A stretch of 7,553 nt of DNA, taken from Chloroflexota bacterium. GTDB lineage: Bacteria > Chloroflexota > Limnocylindria > Limnocylindrales > CSP1-4. A program made the translations under genes and the position numbers. The stretch covers positions 1-7,553 of the forward strand of contig DAIERN010000065.1 of assembly GCA_027346765.1 (NCBI GenBank), written 5' to 3'. A model generated the notes under the pieces. The model was given only the letters and a program-made list of their open reading frames with translations. It had not been told where the DNA came from and ran no database searches. Below, piece by piece: positions 6,253 through 7,553 of this stretch; within the stretch, counting starts at the first letter, position 1; every line of letters begins with the position of its first letter.

Positions 6253-6297
6253 GTTCAAATGGCTCTCATTAGCGAATTCACATGCTCGACTAAAGCT
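6253..6297. promoter_or_regulatory. Candidate direct-repeat operator for the response regulator
   Basis: Three TTCA-like half-sites lie in one orientation: GTTCA (6253-6257), TCTCA (6264-6268) and ATTCA (6276-6280), starting 11 and 12 bases apart. A longer match pairs TTCAAATG (6254-6261) with TTCACATG (6277-6284). GCT triplets also recur at 6262, 6284 and 6295. One-turn direct repeats are what PhoB/PhoP/OmpR-type regulators bind. The site lies between the regulator gene and the divergent plus-strand surface-protein gene, so it could serve both. The sequence is more A/T-rich than its surroundings. No convincing -10 element can be fixed nearby. Confidence 0.4.
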
Positions 6298-6344
6298 GGC
6301 CACATACCCGCGGCACAGACTGCGCCTCAGCAGTCATCTTTCAA

Positions 6345-6353
6345 GAGGAGGAG
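6345..6353 (+). promoter_or_regulatory. Ribosome binding site fixing the GTG start at 6359
   Basis: GAGGAGGAG ends five bases before GTG at 6359. It is a strong, well-spaced match and is good evidence that the plus-strand frame here, and not the long antisense frame, is translated. Confidence 0.8.
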
Positions 6354-6358
6354 CAGCC

Positions 6359-6847
6359 GTGATCCACCGAATCGCATTGCTCGTGGGCGGCGCCGGCGCG
6401 GCCGGTGTTCTCGCCCTGGCGCTCAGCCTGAACGGGTCGCCACCCACCACCACAGACGCGCTCGTGCCGGTCGCGAACGACGCGAGCGCCGATCAGCTGG
6501 CGCAGGTTGCCACGGATCCCCAGGCCCAGGCCAATCCGGGCACGGACCAGAACACTCGGCCCGTCACGCAGCAGATCGACACGATCTACGTCCTGCCCGC
6601 GCCCAAGCCGGACGTCATCCATACCAACAAGCCAGCCGGCGGCAATGACAACCCCGCCGACACGCCCCGTCCGCGGGGCAACGGTGGCGACAGCGCAGCC
6701 GGTCAGGATGGCCCGGGCGATGAGGCGGACGATTCCTCCGACGACCAGGCCGGAGGGGACGATGAGCACACTGGTGGCGATCGCTCCGACGACGGCGGGT
6801 CCGACAGAAGCGGGTCCGACGGCGGCCATGAGCCGGGTGACGACTGA
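6359..6847 (+). CDS. Membrane-anchored extracytoplasmic protein with acidic Asp/Gly/Ser tail
   Basis: The 162-residue product begins with a basic residue pair and a hydrophobic helix (about 5-24, Gly/Ala/Leu-rich) with no lipobox, so it is a signal anchor or a signal peptide. Residues 27-72 are Asp/Gln/Thr/Pro-rich. A short hydrophobic motif, QQIDTIYVLPAPKPDVIH (71-88), follows, then TPRPRGNGG (102-110). Residues 111-162 are almost entirely Asp, Gly, Ser and Glu with repeated DD, GSD and GGD units, which would be strongly negative and could bind cations or stay disordered. I do not recognise a family. It starts at GTG with a consensus ribosome binding site and is divergent from the regulator operon. 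Its layout is repeated in the protein encoded from 7076. Confidence is high that it is a gene and low as to function. Confidence 0.75.
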   Translation: MIHRIALLVGGAGAAGVLALALSLNGSPPTTTDALVPVANDASADQLAQVATDPQAQANPGTDQNTRPVTQQIDTIYVLPAPKPDVIHTNKPAGGNDNPADTPRPRGNGGDSAAGQDGPGDEADDSSDDQAGGDDEHTGGDRSDDGGSDRSGSDGGHEPGDD

Positions 6848-7065
6848 TGGCTGCCACGGAGCCCGTCTCCGGAGGCAGGCCCGTCGCCGCTGGCCGGGAG
6901 CTGCCGCCGCGCCGTGGCGAAGCGCCAGCGCAGGCGGTGTCCCAAGCGGTAAGTGCCGGACCCGCTGAAGTCCCGCGCGTCGCGTCCGCGGGAAGGAATC
7001 GAGCACCGTCCCGGTCTCGCTCGTGCAGGCGGCGCACCCGCCCGTCGCCCGGCGAATCGGCCTGA
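6847..7065 (+). CDS. Doubtful 72-residue frame coupled to the anchored-protein gene
   Basis: The ATG overlaps the preceding stop codon in TGATG (stop 6845-6847, start 6847-6849), and GGGTGA lies six bases upstream, an arrangement typical of translational coupling. The product is Pro/Ala/Arg/Ser-rich and basic toward its end (SCRRRTRPSPGES), with no hydrophobic segment and no recognisable domain. Third-position G/C is roughly three quarters, lower than in the confident genes. It ends 10 bp before the ATG of the next anchored protein. It could be a small basic protein, the cytoplasmic N-terminal part of that next protein if a frameshift is present, or chance. Confidence 0.3.
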   Translation: MAATEPVSGGRPVAAGRELPPRRGEAPAQAVSQAVSAGPAEVPRVASAGRNRAPSRSRSCRRRTRPSPGESA

Positions 7066-7075
7066 CCCGCGACCA

Positions 7076-7553
7076 ATGCGCGTCGTCTACGGCGCCGGTG
7101 CGGTTGCGGCAATGAGCATCATGGCCGTGGGCCTGGTGCAGCCGGACTGGACCTCCACTGCCGACCCCGGCCAAACCGACGACAGCTTCAACCCGACCGA
7201 CGATCCGGGCGCGATCGCGGTACTGCCTGATGGCACCAGCCCTGGCCAGGCCGATCCCACGGGTGCCGTTCGCGGCGGCAATGTGCGTCATGTCATCCGC
7301 TACGTTTATCTCAAGCCTGGCCAGACAGCGCCGCCGGGCGCCACGGTCATCTCAGCGAGCGCGCCGCCGCGCGTCGTGCGCAACCCCCAGTCGAACCCCG
7401 ACCCGACGGCCACGCCGCGGCCCCGTAGCGGTGGCGGCAACAACGGCGGTAGTGGTGGCAACGGTGGCGGTGTCGGCACCGCGCCCAGGCCCACCCAGGG
7501 TCCCGCGGCGACTCCGCGGCCCACGCCTCCGCCAACGCCCAAGCCCAAGACCC
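7076..7553 (+). CDS. Membrane-anchored extracytoplasmic Gly- and Pro/Thr-rich protein, partial (C-terminus beyond window)
   Basis: The frame runs 159 codons to the right edge without a stop. Residues about 3-21 (VVYGAGAVAAMSIMAVGLV) form one hydrophobic helix, suggesting an anchor with the rest outside. Residues 24-65 are Asp/Pro/Thr/Gly-rich. A more ordered stretch at 70-93 (VRHVIRYVYLKPGQTAPPGA and onward) comes next, then TPRPRSGGG (113-121), a Gly/Asn/Ser run (118-134) and PTQGPAATPRPTPPPTPKPK. Such tails are typical wall-spanning linkers. The ATG at 7076 has no visible ribosome binding site. A GTG at 6953 in the same frame, just after a TAA, would add 41 mostly basic residues as a cytoplasmic part. 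The order of parts mirrors the protein encoded at 6359. No family recognised. Confidence 0.7.
   Translation, partial: MRVVYGAGAVAAMSIMAVGLVQPDWTSTADPGQTDDSFNPTDDPGAIAVLPDGTSPGQADPTGAVRGGNVRHVIRYVYLKPGQTAPPGATVISASAPPRVVRNPQSNPDPTATPRPRSGGGNNGGSGGNGGGVGTAPRPTQGPAATPRPTPPPTPKPKT
7430..7480 (+). repeat. GGN-type low-complexity tract encoding Gly/Asn/Ser
   Basis: A run of GGT/GGC triplets mixed with AAC and AGT encodes a Gly-rich linker in the partial anchored protein. It is followed to the window edge by CC-rich triplets encoding Pro/Thr/Lys. It is a simple in-frame tract; no exact tandem unit repeats throughout. Confidence 0.55.

Noticed and set aside
6665..6678. CCCCG-TCCG-CGGGG hairpin as a terminator
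   Set aside because: It lies inside the first anchored-protein gene, has no T-run and is explained by GC-rich coding sequence.
6845..6952. Readthrough of TGA at 6845 giving a longer protein with a basic tail
   Set aside because: The extension ends at TAA after 34 codons, other genes here use TGA as a normal stop, and no recoding signal was seen.
6341..7291. Long minus-strand frame (316 codons) opposite the two anchored-protein genes
   Set aside because: It has no recognisable domain and is rich in Arg, Gly, Val and Ala as expected for an antisense shadow in GC-rich DNA. The plus strand instead shows a consensus ribosome binding site and two N-terminal membrane helices.

Overview
The window is GC-rich (codon third positions in the confident genes are mostly G or C). 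It carries ordinary bacterial chromosomal genes plus several secreted or membrane-anchored proteins with Pro/Thr/Ala-rich and Gly-rich linkers. That style of secreted protein, the two-component operon and the lack of sporulation genes around a SpoIID-domain protein would fit a Chloroflexota-like or other high-GC bacterium. This placement is inference from style only; there is no rRNA or marker gene here. I see no tRNA, rRNA, CRISPR array, insertion sequence, transposase or phage gene.

Left part (1-853): a minus-strand gene runs off the left edge. Its N-terminus resembles GrpB/UPF0157 proteins but departs from the family where the signature motif is expected. It is divergent, by only 19 bp, from a small plus-strand lipoprotein of unknown family. 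Middle part (864-2866): two minus-strand genes, an upstream secreted SpoIID/LytB-domain protein (GTG start, very strong ribosome binding site) and a downstream carbon-nitrogen hydrolase of the beta-ureidopropionase type. A G/C-rich hairpin separates them, and a 349-bp gene-free stretch lies upstream of the SpoIID gene.

Centre-right (2867-6215): a compact minus-strand operon transcribed in the order OmpR-family response regulator, sensor histidine kinase (23-bp overlap), class I/II PLP aminotransferase (12-bp gap). The kinase has two membrane helices around a periplasmic/extracellular domain with an Ala/Pro/Thr-rich stretch, and it has no HAMP domain. Linkage of an aminotransferase to a two-component pair is the clearest metabolic clue to what the pair may control.

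Right part (6216-7553): a divergent intergenic region holds three TTCA-like half-sites at 11- and 12-bp pitch, a plausible operator for the response regulator. From there, plus-strand genes encode two membrane-anchored, extracytoplasmic low-complexity proteins that share one layout: N-terminal helix, Asp/Pro/Thr linker, a short hydrophobic Ile/Val-x-x-Tyr-Val segment, then Thr-Pro-Arg-Pro-Arg followed by Gly-rich sequence. One ends in an acidic Asp/Gly/Ser tail, the other continues off the right edge in Gly/Asn and Pro/Thr/Lys repeats. A doubtful 72-codon frame, start-stop coupled to the first, lies between them. The inferred reading is that the two-component system controls itself and this surface-protein cluster. 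The two anchored proteins and the operator are the least explained part of the window.
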